The notes beneath the pieces were generated by a model that ran no database searches, had not been told where the DNA came from, and saw only the letters and a program-made list of their open reading frames with translations. Made by a program: the position numbers and the translations under genes. Positions 45,756-56,017 of a DNA stretch of 64,000 bases are shown one piece after another; the stretch's first letter is position 1, and the number at the start of each line of letters is the position of its first letter. The stretch is from Multifurca ochricompacta (lineage: Eukaryota; Basidiomycota; Agaricomycetes; Russulales; Russulaceae), in the NCBI GenBank assembly GCA_022496185.1, contig WTXG01000005.1, positions 124,001 through 188,000 of the forward strand. Direction: 5' to 3'.

Positions 45756-47683
45756 CTCATTGGCCGTCGAATGGGTATCAATCACAAAGGTGCCTTGCCT
45801 TTATTGAGGCTTAGAAAATATAGTTGTGGTGCTATTTTGTAGTCTCTCTCTCTCTGTGTTTCACCAGAGATTAACCTTTGATCTGTCCAAACAAACAAAG
45901 CTTTTAAGCACCCTCTAAAATTGGCTCGGAACGGCCCTTTGCGCAAAACGGGCGAGGCAATTGTGCTTCTCAAGAGAGACGTCTATCTTGTAGGTATTGG
46001 ACACACAAAGGGACCGCCAACCACCGAGTCCAGTGATCACAGCATCCTTGAGCGGTTGTGAATGATCAGGTTATGGTGATACACCCGACGCTTTGGTGCT
46101 AACGGTACGTGGGGAGGGGGAGGGGGGAGGGATCATTATCATATCATCAAGGAACGACCTTATCCGCGCACGGGAACGGAAATCCCTTTCGAAGAATAAA
46201 TTAATTAACCGAAACATGGGGAATGGGAAATTGAGCGGAGTTGTTGTTATGGTTAAGAAGAGAAGAGTAAGACCCTCTCCTCTGCCTAGACTCTAAATGG
46301 TAACCAACCTCGCAGTTACCTTATCTCGACTGAATGTTCGCTTCCACTTCTATCGCCCGCTCACAAATGACTCCCAACATTACATTATATTACAACCCCT
46401 GACCGTTGACTTTACTTTTGGAGGAAAAGGTGAACCCACTCCGGCTACTCTATACCCCACTTGTACCGGTATCATTATCAGGTAGGAGGAAGGATAGCTA
46501 GTTAGTTGTTTGTAAAGCGATCGCTTCTTTTACCGAGATCTTTTCAAACAAAAATGCGCGGAGCGATATACCTTCATTTACCGCTTATCGCTAAAGTTTG
46601 CTGCATGAAGAACGTGTCTTGGGCTTGGTCAGTTCGATTGAACTTTTCTAATTTGATTGGCCAGCCGTAATAACTTCTTTGACCTCTTATGGCGAGCCAC
46701 AGGCGAGGTGATGAGTAAGTTAGTAAAGTTAATGGGAAAGTACGGTTGCGTCGGATTGGACATTCACCCTAGACGTAAGAGGCGCCAGTACGCCAAGTAC
46801 GCCAGTCCGCGGCCGCGGATGAACGAGGGTGGTCGGTGGTCCATCCTAGGTCACCGGAGAGGGTCGCACGGCCATTTCGGTTCCATCCCACCCAACAGCC
46901 AAAGACGCCGACCATCAAAGTTCATTTAAAAACGTGGTCTTCACGGCATCTTAAACCTCTCCCGGCGGTGGCACGAGAGATGGCGATCGGCATGGCCACC
47001 GGCTTCCGGTCCCGGCCTGAGGCCGATCCGCTTGCGCTTTATTCACCGGCGAGGTGAGATATTTCTCTGCTGCTGCTCTGCGCTCATCATCATCCTGCCT
47101 GCATGCGAAGGTTGTGTGTGTGTAGATTCTTAGTAATGGTCATCATCGTTCGCTATTGGCCGTCGCCTGTCTGCCTGTCTGCTTGCCCGCCCACTTGCCA
47201 TCTAACTCGGCTACTCGTCATTCCGGAACGATGGCTTCGTTCGGGGGATCGGCGAATTGTTTGCCTTCCTGAGATACCAGACGGCTGCGGCGGTGGCGGC
47301 GGCGGCGGGCAGGTTGACGATCTATCGAGAGGCCAAACAAAATGAAGTTGACGTTGAAGTTGAAATCCTCGGCTTGAATTGGCATGTTCATGACATGAGT
47401 TGTGTCCGGCAAGAAAAACTGGCTCGGCGAGGACTTGCAAGAAATTACCCGGATTTCAAAGGAAACCGGTATGAGTTTCACAGGACCGACTACGGTCGCA
47501 TGTGGATTTTGTTGAGCGCATGGCGATATTGCACGGGACGAATTTGAGGGCCCGGTCCGTGAAAGAGCAACTCTGAACAAATGTTGAAGAATCAATGTAA
47601 AGATTTTCATTAAGCCATGGTCCCAATAGAATTAGAAAAAAAAAACGAAAACGGAATAACTTCGGACTGAGCAGGGGGAGAAC

Positions 47684-48767
47684 TCATTCATGCCAGCGCG
47701 CTACGACCACTCTGTCTTTACCCCATTGATCGGCCCAGATCTCTATATTATTCATTCGGGCGACAGAGCGAATTATATTCTCGACAGCTCGTGCCTGACC
47801 GTCACCAACCTCGAGGACGAGCCAGCCACTGGCGGCGAGAATGTGGCCCTGGGAGACCAAACGGGCAATATCTGAATAAAAAGTGAGACCATTACGGTCC
47901 GGTGCTCCTGGTGGGTCACCCAAGAGCGCCGCTGGATCCTCAAAATCTCTCACAGACCTGTCCAGTTTGGCGTACTGGACTCGAGGGATGTAAGGTGGAT
48001 TGGCTGTGATGACGTCAAATGGGCGCCATAAGGAGAGGGCGTTGAGGAGTCCAGAAGTGTCGCGCACATCAGCGTGCAGAGGGACGAAGACATTTTTGGC
48101 TGTGGTGATAGCAGGTGGGGCCGGTAAGGGTGAGCTAGACAGAAGGGGACCTGGGTTGAAACCTCCGGGTATACGGGTCTGTGAGTGAGGAAAAGCCAAG
48201 GAGACGACAGAAGCATGGGCAAGGGTGTTGTCCTGGGCGAGCTTTAGTGCTTCTAGGGATATGTCGACTCCTACGGCGAGAGTGGAACCGGGAGTCCATG
48301 TGGAGCAGAGGAGGAGGGGAATACAGCCGGAACCCGTGCAGAGATCGAGCACGTGAGCGGGCTTCTGCGGGGAAGGTGTGATAATAGAGTCTGCTAGGCG
48401 AAGAGTCCAATATTCTGTTTCTGGGCGCGGAATTAAGACAGGCGGTCGAGTGAGAATGTTGAGGTGACCGAAAGGTTGAGTGCCTTGGGACGGGAATTTG
48501 AATTACATGGATGAAAAAAGAAAGAAAGTTCGCGGCGGCGAAGATAGTCAATTAAATTTAAATCATACCTAGAATGTACTGTATGGGTTCACCACGGACA
48601 CGTCTCGAGAGCATTGTTGCAAGAAGAGATTGTATTCGGCACCCTCGAGAATTCTCGGCAAAATGAATGGCTTGCATGAGCCATTTAAGTTCAAGGCGGG
48701 CACTAACTGTACCAATCTGACTGGCGAGTTTTGTGACAAGTTGCGGGATGTTCACGAAGCGAGGCAT
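47684..48767 (-). CDS. MTQ1: HemK/PrmC-type release factor glutamine methyltransferase
   Basis: SAM-dependent N5-glutamine methyltransferase acting on the GGQ motif of a peptide-chain release factor; by similarity the mitochondrial enzyme Mtq1. The start at 48767 gives MPRFVNIPQLVTKLASQIG, then an N-terminal helical segment with RVRGEPIQYILGTQPFGHL (across an 87-nt intron near 48482-48570) and PPVLIPRPETEYW. The SAM-binding motif is VLDLCTGSGCIPLLLC (about 48300-48350) and the catalytic NPPY motif is in VITANPPYIPR (about 47985-48015). The C-terminus ends LVLEVGDGQ...VVVARWHE with a stop at 47686-47684. No obvious basic presequence is present, so mitochondrial targeting is inferred from the family. 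Only one intron was found. Confidence 0.92.
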
Positions 48768-49701
48768 GATGAATGAAATGTGTTTTGTGAGATACGGTCC
48801 GAACGCCGAAGGGGGAAATTTATCTTTCTTCTCTTCTCTCACTTTCTCCCCAAGCAAGCGAGGTCTAGGTGCGTGCGTGGCGTGTGTATGTGTAGTGTAT
48901 GTGATTGATTGTATTGACAGACAAGTGACGGAGTATGAAAATGTGTTAAAATAAGAAAATGAAAATAAATAAATAAAATTGAAGGTTGTAGTTGTGAGTA
49001 GAAAGATGATGAGGAGGATGGAAAAGAGGGAGAGAGAGCGAGAGAGCGAGAGAAAGGGAGAAAGAGAGAAAGAGAAAGTCAAGTTCAAACTGAAAGCAAG
49101 CGAAGGGAGAGATTTGGGGATGTGGTTCCTGGGGTCCTAATAATAATCGGGCCGTATAACCGATAAGCGGAGTTGAGACCAAGTCAACCCAAACCCAAAA
49201 AATAATAATCACTTTCGAGCCACAGCCACAGTGAGTTGTTATCCCCCTCACGAGCTCACCTCGTCAATGTCAATCAATGGTAGTATGGATACTTCAATTC
49301 TGCTGAAACTGAAACTGGCCTCGTTCAATCTTGTTTGTCAACTCGTGCGCCCCTTACCCGCACCTGCACCCGCACCCGCACTCTCAACTCATACCCGCAC
49401 TCATACCCGTTCCCATTTCTTATTATTTCCTATTTTCCCATTAACCATTACCCATTTCTCATTACCATTCCCCGTACCTGTATTCGTACCTATACATGGT
49501 TTCCATCCATCATCTCATCTTATAGATTTAGATTGGGTCACTGTCTTAAATCCCTTAACATCTATATAAATCCTCAACTCCTTCATCCTTCTTCCCATAT
49601 CTTCATCCTCCTCCCTCGGCCCGACCACTTCTCATATCTCCTACCTACCCTTCTTCCTCTTCTTCTTCCTCTCCCCTCCCTTCCCGTTCCGTTTCTTTTC
49701 C
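48768..49701. other. Divergent region, methyltransferase / Ert1-type gene
   Basis: A 934-nt gap between divergent starts. It holds GAGAGAGCGAGA repeats at 49030-49075, CCCGCACCTGCACCCGCA repeats at 49358-49412 and a long CT-rich tract (49560-49700) ending at the Ert1-type start, consistent with a long 5' leader. No gene was seen. Confidence 0.55.
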
Positions 49702-51872
49702 ATGCCGAATCTATCTTCTCTTCAACTTACCGTCAACCCGACATCTCTCTCCTCTCTCAACGCTAATCATCACCCCCCTCCCGGTCCTTCCTCTGAATAT
49801 TCGAAACAGCCTCCGACCGTTGCACCCTCATCCACTCCGCCTTCCACTTCTCTCAGGCGGAGACGTCAAGACTCCGTCACAGACACCGATAAACCTCCAA
49901 CTGCAGCCAGTCTGATTCGCAACACGCGAAAGGACAAGGATGGTCCGAAGAAGAAGAAAGCGGCCAGGGCTTGCATTCACTGTCAAAGAGCCCATTTGAC
50001 TTGTGACGATTGTCCGTCTCGTCCAACTTTGGCTTCTTACACTATACTATACTTACTTAATCACATGATTTATAGCCCGTCCTTGTCAGCGCTGTACCAA
50101 GCGTGGCATGGCAAACTCATGTATAGAAGGTCATCGGAAACGCGCAAAGTATCTTTTAGGCGAGGATGAACTTGGTCAGTCGACTCTCTTCCTCATCTTT
50201 CTCACTGTTCATTTGAATGCTCATCCCATCCCTATAGAACTTATCAAGAGGAAAAAAGTTGCTGGATCTGCCAACAACGCGGACCCGCCCCCACAAGCGC
50301 CGGCCCCTTCAGGCAAGCCTAATTCCTTCCCGGCTGCTCAGTTAACATCTTACCAGTTCATTTACAGTCATAGAAAAGTTCTCCCCTGCGGATCCTCTAT
50401 CAAACCCGTCCTTTGATCCGGCATCATTCCCCTTCGGCTCTGAAACTGCCAAACTCGAGTACTCCATTCTTTCTACCATCCTGGGCAACCCTTCTCCTGA
50501 AGTTAACCCACCCGCGGATTCCTACTTGCCTTCTACTCCACCGCCACTCCCACCTTCAGCCCATCCATTCCCTCACTCCTCGTCAGAGTACGACGCCTCG
50601 TGGTCCGGTGGTCCCAGTGGTTCCTTATTACCCTCCGAGCCGAGCAACTTCCTCACCTCACCTTTTGTTGGTGTGCGCGACGTTCCCGCCGTGTTTGAGG
50701 ATGCTCGATTGGCCCTCCCCCTTGCTACCGAACGCCCTCAGACCGTCTCCAGCCCGTCCCCATCTGCCGACTTCCTTGGCCAGCCTTTTCCCACACTCGG
50801 TCCTAGTAGCAGTGCCACTACTTTATCCGCCCATACCACTCAGGATTCCTTTTCCTCTGCGCCACAACCGGCTGCGGCCTCTTCACCTTCACATTCCGCG
50901 TCGCGTCCCCTTGCTCCGCGCTGGCCGCTCTCTACGACTGATTCCGCGTACGTACTCAAGTTCCCTATTCTGATATCATCGCTTGACGCAATATCATTCC
51001 CACGAGCAGCGGACTCGAACTGTCTGGGCCAAAGACTGCAGAGGAAGTGTACGGCGGTATCACGAAGCCATACGACTACACTGAGGGCTATCACTTTCTG
51101 ATGAAGGTCCTCCCGTTCAGGTGTGCGATAATAGGAAACTTGGAGCCAGGCCACGTACTGATCACGTGACAAGGTTTGAGAAGAACGATATCCTCCGGAT
51201 TGTGCGGGCACTGGCCGTATTTCGACCATCACTGATCGCCCTTCAACTACCCCTCACGGAGGAGGACGAGATCTTTGTAGAAAAATGCGTACAGCGATCA
51301 GTGATTGTAAGTGGTACTCAGTGTCGAGGTCGCATCTGGAGCTGATCTTGAGGATGTGGATGTCATCTCACTGGCACAGGAATTGAACAAACTCATTTCA
51401 TACAGTGGCACTCCGACTGTAGTTTGGCGGAGAACGGGGGAGATATGCCTCGTCGGACCCGAGTTTTGTATGCTCACAGAGTGGAGCAAGGAGGAACTAC
51501 TCGGTACGAAGAATATATTTGGGAGGTGGGTGAATTTATTTAATGGTTAAGTATGTGGTTGTCTGACCGAGTCTGAACCCTTTTCTGTCCTGTCTAGTTA
51601 TTCGAGAATCAGTCTGCCGTGGAGTACTGGGAGAAATTTGCTACGCATGCGTTTGAGAATACGGCGCAATCGGTATACTCGCACTGCGTCCTGTTGAAAC
51701 CCAATGGAACCCCCGTACCTGCGACGTTCTGCTTCCACATTCGTCGTGATCTATTTGATCTACCGAGCTTAGTCATAGGTGCGGCCATAATAAATCTCAC
51801 TCTTTCCTTCTTCACTTTTCCACTAACTTGACTTTGACTGAACTTGAAGGTCAATGGCTTCCATTACTTTAG
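49702..51872 (+). CDS. ERT1: Ert1/AcuK-type Zn2Cys6 transcription activator
   Basis: Binuclear zinc-cluster transcription factor of the Ert1/Rds2/AcuK group, activator of gluconeogenesis and non-fermentable carbon use. The DNA-binding domain is split by an intron after TCDD: KKKKAARACIHCQRAHLTCDD then SRPCQRCTKRGMANSCIEGHRKRAKYL, with six Cys in CX2CX6CX5CX2CX6C spacing. A long Ser/Pro-rich region (50440-50945) follows, then KPYDYTEGYHFLM and a PAS-like segment with PTVVWRRTGEICLVGPEFCMLTEWSKEELLG. The C-terminal domain includes SAVEYWEKFATHAFENTAQSVYSHCVL. The last exon is tiny (GQWLPLL, stop at 51872). About nine introns; start ATG at 49702. Regulated in relatives by carbon source; nothing here shows that directly. 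Confidence 0.9.
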
Positions 51873-53147
51873 ACTGATCACGTTATCATTTTCTTTTTTT
51901 AATATTTTTATCATATCACTTCAACCACGTTTGGTTCAATTATACCTCAACGGTCTATTCCGCTCAGCTCTGATCTCTGTCCGCTCCTACCCATATGATG
52001 TTTTTGTTTTTGTTTTTTTTGTTTTTGCTTTCTCTCTCTCTTCTCGAATTTGAGGGAGGCAGAGGCGGTTTTTTTTTGTTTTTTTTTCTGTAGTATGTTC
52101 CCCCCCCCCCCCAGTGTATTATTGAGGTTACTAAAGGTCTAGGAGAGAAAAACGTATGCACGCAGATCGTTATTGCAGCTTACGACAGTTACATATACCC
52201 TCCTGTATGTACTAAAAGACGACTCGGAACCCGATGCAGCGTTAATATAGTTTAGTTCAGCCTGAACGTGGGTATGCGTGTGTATAGTGAGGTGTGGTGA
52301 CATAACATTTACACATTTTATCCCATCCCCCAGATTTCTATTTGATTTTTAATTTGATGATGATGACTTGTTAGATCGAACCAAAATCCAAGATATAGAT
52401 GAATCCGCGATCGCGTGGCATGTGGGCCTAGCTAGCTCCGGACCCTCAACAAGGATGAAATGAGTGAATGAGTGAACTACAAACAAGAAAGAAAGAAAGA
52501 AAGAAAGAAAGGAAAATCAGAAAAAAAGAATCAACTCAACATCATCATCTCGTATCTCGTATCTATAATCATCATATCATGTCATATCATATCATATCCC
52601 CTCCCCCCTCCCTCCCCCCTCCCCCCCCTCCCCGATTAGCGGTGGCGTGTGACTCACGCCAAGAATCTCTTCGCCTCGCCTCCCTCGCCTCCTGCCCTTG
52701 CCCTTTCGGTATTTCGGTCCGATGAGAGACGAGGCGCGCCGCCACCATTCATTTAATTTATAATTTATAATTTAATTTAATTTAATTTTGTGGGTTCTCG
52801 AAAGGCGCGTTGCGTGGCGTGAAATTCAATTCAAATCTTTTTACGCACGCACCCACGCAGCCCAGCAAAGCAAAAAAATCAAAAAAATCGATGTTTATGC
52901 TTTCTCTCCCCTCACCTACTTTCGTAGTACAATACGCCCACGCCCACGCCCATGCACACGCCCACACGCACACGCACACCCCACGCACACCGGGTTGTTC
53001 CGTTTCTTTTCAGAGGCTCTCCAACAACGAGGCGAAGGAGACTGTGCGAGGAAAACGGAACTTAATTTAATTTTTTTTCTCACGTTTTAACCTAACATCT
53101 TATGTTATTGCGCTCAAATCGGAAGACATGCACAGAGATTGGGGGTG

Positions 53148-53222
53148 GAGGGGGGAGAGTGAGTGAGACAGAGTGAGTGAGTGAGACAGAGTGAGTGAGT
53201 GAGACAGAGAGAGAGAGAGACG
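53148..53222. repeat. GTGAGTGAGACAGA tandem repeat
   Basis: Three to four copies of a 14- to 18-nt purine-rich unit (GAGTGAGTGAGACAGA), grading into a GAGA run. Confidence 0.9.
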
Positions 53223-53623
53223 AGACAGAGAAAAGAGATATAATAATTATTTAGAAAATGACACGCACTGATGTCATGATTTGATTCTATTTGATTTGAT
53301 TTGATTTGACTTGAATTCGATTTGATTTATTTTTTTTTATTTTTTATTTTTTTTGGGGGGAGGGGCGGAGGAGAGGCCTAGCTAGGTGATGATCCGGTGT
53401 AGAAGAAGTGTTCCCCCTCCCCCCTCCAATCCCCTCCCTCCCACCCACGCCCCCTCTCTCTCCCTCACCCTTCCCCCCATTGTTACGGAAGGGCGGTACC
53501 GCAAACGCAACGTCGCGGCGGCGTTTCCTTCCGGGGGAATGTATAATAAAGTTAATAGTTAGCTTTCCAAGTCGTAAAAACAAACAAGCAAATAAAATGG
53601 AAATCCTTCTAATCGGCCGGATC

Positions 53624-53947
53624 CGTCCACCGTCCACCGTCCACCGTCCACACAAAAGCCGCAGAGACAGAAGCGGAACAAACGCGGATACGGACACGGA
53701 CGTAGACAGACAGACAGACAGTGGACAGTGGACAGTGGACAGACAGAGACAGAGACAGAGACAGAGAGACATGGCCGCTGCTAAAGGGGATGACCGACTG
53801 ATCGTCTCCACGTCCGGATTTCCTCACATTTTCAGCGTAGCCGCATCCACAGAACGTGCGCTGCCGAATACTGAACATCACATGTCCCTAGTCAACGTCA
53901 ATGTAGGTCAAGCACTAAAGGGAAACGGAAACGGAAACGGAAACGGG
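53624..53947. repeat. Cluster of CCGTCCA, ACAG, GTGGACA and GGAAAC repeats
   Basis: Four separate short tandem arrays within 320 nt: CCGTCCA at 53624-53650, GACA/ACAG and GTGGACA at 53709-53770, and GGAAAC at 53919-53947. Confidence 0.85.
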
Positions 53948-54244
53948 AAAGGAGACGACCGAGCTCATTTACGTTTTCCGGGTCCGAGCCTACGGTACAC
54001 TCGTCTTGGTTTGACTCATTCCAAGGCCTCATTAGCGACCCGTCAAAACTTATGTATTATGATCTCTTCTATCCATTTCTCTTACTGGGGAAAAGCGAAG
54101 CGAAAAGAACAGACCAATGTAATTAAGGAAGCATAGTCTGTTATCTAATTGTAGCGCAGTCTCGTCCTGATATCACCCAGAACCAATGATGATGGTAAAG
54201 GTGAGAAAGAAAAAAAAAAAACGAATTACTGATATCCAAACCTT

Positions 54245-55131
54245 TCACACCCCATCCTGGACACTCGCATACTCGCTTTCCACCCCGGGCTCAATTATAC
54301 TGGCATGCAGGAAAATGAGCACGCCCGAGGCACCGACCAGCCAGAAGAATGTACCAAGTGGTGAGGACCACCAAAGGAGGGGCAAGCCAATGACAAACAG
54401 TCCCGTGTACAGAGACTTTTGCGTCACAACATGCTCGCCCACCTGCATCGGTTCAGGTGCTATGTGACCAAATGCACTCATCAGAATTAAATGCTTGTCA
54501 GGCGGGAATTGAGGGGAGCGTTGGGGGGGGGGGGGGGGAAGATGTAATTACGTACCCCACTTGTTAATTGCAGTGAAGCCACCAATAAGGAACCCAAGAG
54601 AAATGAGGAGCAGAGGATTTGTGATTCTAGGGTTTATTTGAGTGTGTCCCGTGGATCGCGCGAAGTGGAAAGAGGAGATAAGCTCTCGCGGTGACCCACG
54701 GGCAGAAGCCCAATACGACGCAACTCACAATGCATATACAGCTAACACGGCGACCACAAGTCCATAATTTCCTGTATGAAAGGCGTCAAAAAAAAAAAAA
54801 AAGGTGACCTTAACGAGGAAGAAACCGAAAGTTTCGTACCAGAAAAGTAGCGGGTGTTGTATGATATGCGCTGTTCAATAAGTTTCGATCAAAAATCAGT
54901 CCAAAGATGAATTTCGAATAGCAGAATGGAAATAACGTGCCGACACGGCCTGGTTGATGTCAGCTGGTCGAGAGATACGATTGTGGTCGAAGAATTCAGA
55001 TGGGGGTCGCAATGCGCTGAGGCGAGTCTCCTGCGTTGTTGTTGGTCACAAAGTCCAACTTTTCCAAAAGCCCAAAACAAACATACCCGGAATGATTTAA
55101 TAGTATCAACGGCACGCATAGCGATTTCCAT
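54245..55131 (-). CDS. PRA1/Yip3-family prenylated Rab acceptor
   Basis: Small ER/Golgi membrane protein of the PRA1 family that binds prenylated Rab GTPases in vesicle traffic. The start at 55131 gives MEIAMRAVDTIKSFR, then after a 55-nt intron LSALRPPSEFFDHNRISRPADINQA. After a second intron comes RISYNTRYFSGNYGLVVAVLAVYA, the conserved PRA1 stretch with its first membrane hairpin. ITNPLLLISLGFLIGGFTAINKW and, in the last exon, QKSLYTGLFVIGLPLLWW plus GTFFWLVGASGVLIFLHA form the remaining segments. The C-terminus EYASVQDGV matches family endings. Roughly 170 aa, five exons. The start is 254 nt from the divergent CDC26 start. Confidence 0.87.
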
Positions 55132-55385
55132 GTTTGAAAAAAATACAACGATAAAGCGTGCGGGATAAGAATGAGTGAAGTGAGTGAGTGTAAACCGACT
55201 TGACTTTGACTTTGACTTTGACTTTTGACTGACTTGACTTGTGTCGGACTTGTTCTGTTTATCCTTGTTTGGGAGCTGCGGCGCAGTGTTAACTCTCGCT
55301 CTCTCCCTCGTCGCAGTCTCCATCAATCAATCAATAATCAATTAATCAGTCCAGTACCAGTAACTGCCATATCTGCCACCGTTTA
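55132..55385. promoter_or_regulatory. Bidirectional promoter, PRA1 / CDC26
   Basis: Only 254 nt separate the two divergent start codons. The gap contains TTTGAC direct repeats at 55201-55228 (GACTTTGACTTTGACTTTGAC) and a CAATCAATCAATAATCAATTAATCA stretch at 55323-55347 immediately upstream of CDC26. Confidence 0.55.
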
Positions 55386-55622
55386 ATGATCCGTCGGAAC
55401 CCCACCCTTATCGCCATGAGCGACGCAGACGTACAAGATGTGCGCAACATGCTTGCCAAAAAGCACGCTGATGGCCTCCTCAAAAGCCCAAATTCGAATG
55501 CTGCTAAAGCTAAAGGAAAACAACCACCCCCGTTGCAACCCCCAGCTACCGCGATCCATGTCTCAGATGAGATGAAGCGGAGACGAGAGGCGAGGGAAGA
55601 AAGATTAGGGCTTAATCGTTGA
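55386..55622 (+). CDS. CDC26: Anaphase-promoting complex subunit Cdc26
   Basis: Tiny structural subunit of the APC/C ubiquitin ligase; its N-terminus threads through the TPR groove of Apc6/Cdc16 and stabilises it. Single exon, 78 aa. The N-terminus MIRRNPTLIAMSDADVQDVRNML matches the MLRRKPTRLEL... start that defines the family, followed by a helix and a disordered Lys/Pro segment (KAKGKQPPPLQPP) and a basic C-terminal helix DEMKRRREAREERLGL. Length is normal for fungal Cdc26. Identity rests on the first 20 residues, the only conserved part in this family. Confidence 0.82.
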   Translation: MIRRNPTLIAMSDADVQDVRNMLAKKHADGLLKSPNSNAAKAKGKQPPPLQPPATAIHVSDEMKRRREAREERLGLNR

Positions 55623-56017
55623 CTGGAGCCCTTCAACTACACTCAAAAGTAGGCGTTCCGTCTCATGGTTCTATTTTCAATCCATGTTGGGTCAGATGAA
55701 CTTAGTACCTGCGCAGGGTGCACCCTGTTTTTTATTTTATTTTTCTTGGTGCTCGAGGCTTTTATTTCAATCTCAGAGCTTTTTTGTTTTCCCGGGGTTT
55801 GCGGGTACACGGCCAATGTCATGTATTATTTGTGCTCAGGAACGTCATACATATAGCGCAGAGCGCAGCAGAAAGCGGCGGCAGCAGATTAGCATGCCTC
55901 CATTTTTCAGACACCGCACTACCCCAGAGTCATCCTCAAAAGAGTTCACTTCTAATACCTGTGTTAGTACAATTACAGTCAATTTCATTTGACTTGTTCG
56001 GTACATAAGCGCGCGGG
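55623..56017. other. Convergent 3' region, CDC26 / PEX5
   Basis: About 395 nt between two convergent genes. A frame at 55684-55992 with a hydrophobic stretch (FLFYFSWCSRLLF) has no family features and is probably UTR. No gene is supported. Confidence 0.5.

Larger units (their letters stand above)
43802..47683. other. 3.9-kb gene desert rich in simple repeats
   Basis: No gene with a recognisable domain or consistent splicing was found on either strand. Contents include a CACGTG-rich patch (44105-44170), a GTGGTGCC triplet (44763-44786), (GAT)12 at 44861-44897, pyrimidine and purine tracts (45025-45070, 45264-45311, 45395-45440), and (CT)16 at 45721-45752. Open frames at 46297-46485, 46657-46929 and 47218-47610 have no family features. 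Non-coding transcripts or an unknown fast-evolving gene cannot be excluded. Confidence 0.5.
51873..54244. other. 2.4-kb intergenic region dominated by simple repeats
   Basis: No gene is supported. It contains a T-rich and C-run stretch (51995-52115), (GAAA)n at 52485-52511, CATATCAT repeats near 52575-52600, TTTAATTT repeats at 52752-52785, a CACGCCCACGC region (52935-52990), GTGAGTGAGACAGA repeats (53148-53222), CCGTCCA x4 (53624-53650), ACAG/GTGGACA repeats (53709-53770) and GGAAAC x4 (53919-53947). An open frame reading 53597-54136 is largely repeat-coded and has no domain. Confidence 0.5.

Noticed and set aside
53408..54136. Long open frame in the 51.9-54.2 kb gap
   Set aside because: Most of it is coded by tandem repeats (CCGTCCA, ACAG, GGAAAC) and Pro/Ser low complexity; no domain and no splice sites.
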